Shown piece by piece: positions 62,138 to 64,000 of a stretch of DNA of 64,000 nucleotides. Numbering within the stretch: position 1 is the stretch's first letter; every line of letters begins with the position of its first letter. Both the position numbers and the translations under genes were made by a program. The stretch spans positions 1 through 64,000 of the forward strand of contig JAAZXM010000001.1 in the NCBI GenBank assembly GCA_014240165.1. The letters are read 5' to 3'. A model generated the notes under the pieces. That model was not told the DNA's origin and did not search any database. It was given only the letters and a program-made list of their open reading frames with translations. The DNA is from Myxococcales bacterium. Lineage in GTDB: Bacteria > Myxococcota_A > UBA9160 > UBA4427.

Positions 62138-63991
62138 ATGGAGGCCACGGTGGCCGACGCGCAAGCCCTCGCAGACATTCTCGACCGCCTCGATGGCCGG
62201 GGCTATAAGAGCTACGGAGAAATCCGGGGCCGCTTCGAATTCCAGCGCTTCGGTCTCTTCATCGACCGGGTCCAGGCCGACCCCTTTGCGTCGCCTTCGA
62301 AACTCCGGCTCCGGGTGCCCATGCACGAGGCCGGGCTGCCCGAGGCCCTCAGGAAAAACCCGATCCGGCGCCTGGCCCTGGCCGATTTCTTGGCCCGCTC
62401 ATTTCGGGATGCGATCTTCGCCGAGCGAAAATCGCTGACGCGCGGAAGCGCCGGACAGGCCTCCCGGAGCCGATCTCGCTCGGGCTCGGGCAGCGGCAAG
62501 AGCGGGAAAATCTTCATCGACGCCGGAGGCCAGGAAGTCCTCGAGCGGACCGCCATCAAGCTCACCCCCGATTGGGTGGAGGCCCGGATCGAAGTCGGAC
62601 TCCCCGCCGCCGGGCGACGCATTCTCGGCCGGGAGGCCCAGCGCCTGCTCGTCGAAGAGCTCCCGCAGCTCGTGGAAGCCGGGCTCCTGGCCGAGCACCT
62701 GGCGCTGGGCCCCATGCAGGCGTTCGTGGAGTGCGTGGAAAACCAGGAAGCCATTCGTGAGCAACTCGAGGGATCGGGCTGGCTCGGATTCGTGGCCGAT
62801 GGCGCGATCCTGCCCCGAGCCACGGGCGCGAGCGATATCCCCATGGCCGAGAGCGAAGCCGTCCGTTTCCACTCACCCGAATCCCTGGCCCAGGAAGTGA
62901 ACCTGCCCAACCCGGTGGGCCAAGAGGGACGACGACGACTTCGTGGCATGGCGATTCGCCACGGCATCACGCTCATCGTGGGCGGGGGATACCATGGAAA
63001 GTCCACCCTGCTTCGCGCGCTCGAAGCCGGCGTCTATCCCCACATTCCCGGCGACGGCCGGGAGTACGTGGTCACCGCTTCCGACGGGGTCAAGATCCGC
63101 GCCGAGGATGGGCGAAGCGTGAGCGGGGTCGACATCCACGCCTTCATCGATTCGCTCCCGGGCAAGAACGACCCGAACCAGACGCGATCGTTCTCGAGTT
63201 CAGATGCCAGCGGGTCTACGAGCCAGGCGGCGAATATCGTGGAGGCCCTGGAGATCGGCTCGCGAACGCTTCTCCTCGACGAGGACACCTCGGCCACCAA
63301 TTTCATGGTGCGCGACGCGCGGATGCAGCAATTGGTGGCTCGGGAACACGAACCCATCACCCCTTTCGTCGACCGGATCCGCGAACTCCACGACCGACTC
63401 GACGTCTCCAGCGTGCTCGTGATGGGCGGATGCGGCGACTATTTCGGGGTGGCGGATACGGTTGTGATGATGCGGGATTATGAGGCCCTGGATGTCACCC
63501 GGGAAGCACATCAGATCGCCGAAGAAGCGTCGAGCGGACGCGCCCAGGAAGCGCGGGCAGCCCTCGAAGCGCCAGCGGCCCGCAGCCCGCTGGCGGATCA
63601 CTTCGTCGCCTCCCGGGGCCGCCGAGACGAAAACGTTTCAGCGCGCGGGCGTGAACTGATTCTCTATGGCGAGGAATCCCTGGATCTCCGCTACCTCGCC
63701 CAACTCGCCGACGCGAGCCAGACCCGCGCCATCGCCCGGGCCATGCGTCTCGCCAGCCTGCACCTGATGGGCGGGGAGCGCATGGGGCTACGCGATTCGG
63801 CCCCTTCCCTTTCCCAAGTTCTCGACGCCTTGGATGCAATCCTGGACGAAGAGGGCCTGGAGGCCTTGGACCGCGCAGAACCCGGCACCCGGAGCGAACG
63901 CCATCCAGGCAACCTGGCTCGACCTCGGCGCCAGGAGATCGGCGCCGCCATCAATCGCATGCGTTCGCTGAAGACCCGCCCAGCACGCTGA
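62138..63991 (+). CDS. ABC-class ATPase domain protein (PF09818-like)
   Basis: 617 residues. P-loop 'ITLIVGGGYHGKSTLLRALE' and Walker B-like 'SRTLLLDEDTSATNFMVRD' with 'TSQAANIVEALEIGSRTLLL' match the family described only as predicted ATPase of the ABC class. The N-terminal part 'DGRGYKSYGEIRGRFEFQRF' and 'LFIDRVQADPFASPSKLRLR' is the family's own domain, not a membrane or substrate domain. A Ser/Gly/Arg-rich stretch ('RSRSRSGSGSGKSGK') at about residues 108-124 is an added linker. Function in the family is unknown. ATG 62138, divergent from the symporter gene. Confidence 0.87.
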   Translation: MEATVADAQALADILDRLDGRGYKSYGEIRGRFEFQRFGLFIDRVQADPFASPSKLRLRVPMHEAGLPEALRKNPIRRLALADFLARSFRDAIFAERKSLTRGSAGQASRSRSRSGSGSGKSGKIFIDAGGQEVLERTAIKLTPDWVEARIEVGLPAAGRRILGREAQRLLVEELPQLVEAGLLAEHLALGPMQAFVECVENQEAIREQLEGSGWLGFVADGAILPRATGASDIPMAESEAVRFHSPESLAQEVNLPNPVGQEGRRRLRGMAIRHGITLIVGGGYHGKSTLLRALEAGVYPHIPGDGREYVVTASDGVKIRAEDGRSVSGVDIHAFIDSLPGKNDPNQTRSFSSSDASGSTSQAANIVEALEIGSRTLLLDEDTSATNFMVRDARMQQLVAREHEPITPFVDRIRELHDRLDVSSVLVMGGCGDYFGVADTVVMMRDYEALDVTREAHQIAEEASSGRAQEARAALEAPAARSPLADHFVASRGRRDENVSARGRELILYGEESLDLRYLAQLADASQTRAIARAMRLASLHLMGGERMGLRDSAPSLSQVLDALDAILDEEGLEALDRAEPGTRSERHPGNLARPRRQEIGAAINRMRSLKTRPAR

Positions 63992-64000
63992 AGGCCCGGG

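Overview
The window is 64 kb of high-GC DNA carrying about 46 tightly packed genes with few non-coding gaps and no rRNA, recognisable tRNA, phage, insertion sequence or CRISPR. The envelope genes are Gram-negative in type: lipoproteins with lipoboxes, a beta-barrel outer-membrane protein and one PEP-CTERM surface protein. GatCAB, the orphan lactate-racemase cofactor gene larE, sulfotransferase and SCP-type thiolase genes, and lysine/alanine-rich protein tails suggest an environmental deltaproteobacterium-like lineage (Myxococcota, Desulfobacterota or Binatota). That placement is inference, not a computed result.

Layout. 1-9 kb: MscS-type channel (-), uvrA (+), a damaged alpha/beta hydrolase (-), FKBP isomerase (+), mazG (-), yhbY (+), and an amidase/D-threonine-aldolase-like pair (-). 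10-16.3 kb: beta-barrel protein, ilvE, mtnA and gatCAB, all on the minus strand. 16.4-24 kb: DEAD-box helicase, membrane glycosyltransferase, C45-like hydrolase with larE, ddl, and a membrane sulfatase-fold protein. 24.3-31 kb: a PEP-CTERM protein with a good terminator, divergent from two large TPR lipoproteins. 31-45.6 kb: an envelope glycosylation island with a TMTC-like transferase, galE, a DPM1-like GT2, a methyltransferase, a GT-C transferase, an archaeal-type STT3 oligosaccharyltransferase, two sulfatase-fold lipoproteins, a second GT2 and another GT-C protein. 46-55 kb: pcrA/uvrD, an NTF2-like protein, glmU-glmS, hflX and a fabH-type KAS III. 55.3-64 kb: a phasin-like coiled-coil protein behind a near-consensus promoter, sulfotransferase, HIT protein, thiolase, GPH symporter, NSS symporter and a PF09818-type ATPase.

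Functionally, glmS/glmU and galE supply sugar nucleotides, the two GT2 enzymes probably make polyprenyl-phosphate sugars, and the GT-C enzymes and STT3 would use these outside the membrane. The three sulfatase-fold proteins have Thr where formylglycine sulfatases have Cys or Ser, so they may be phospho-transferases or phospho-hydrolases acting on the same glycans. This island is the best candidate in the window for a poorly described system.

Three genes look damaged or unusually encoded. The hydrolase at 4.5-5.6 kb is broken by a 37-bp inverted copy of its own 5' part. pcrA has an in-frame TGA before an intact C-terminal domain. hflX has no usual start codon before its conserved N-terminus. 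A 12-bp in-frame minisatellite sits in one sulfatase-fold gene.
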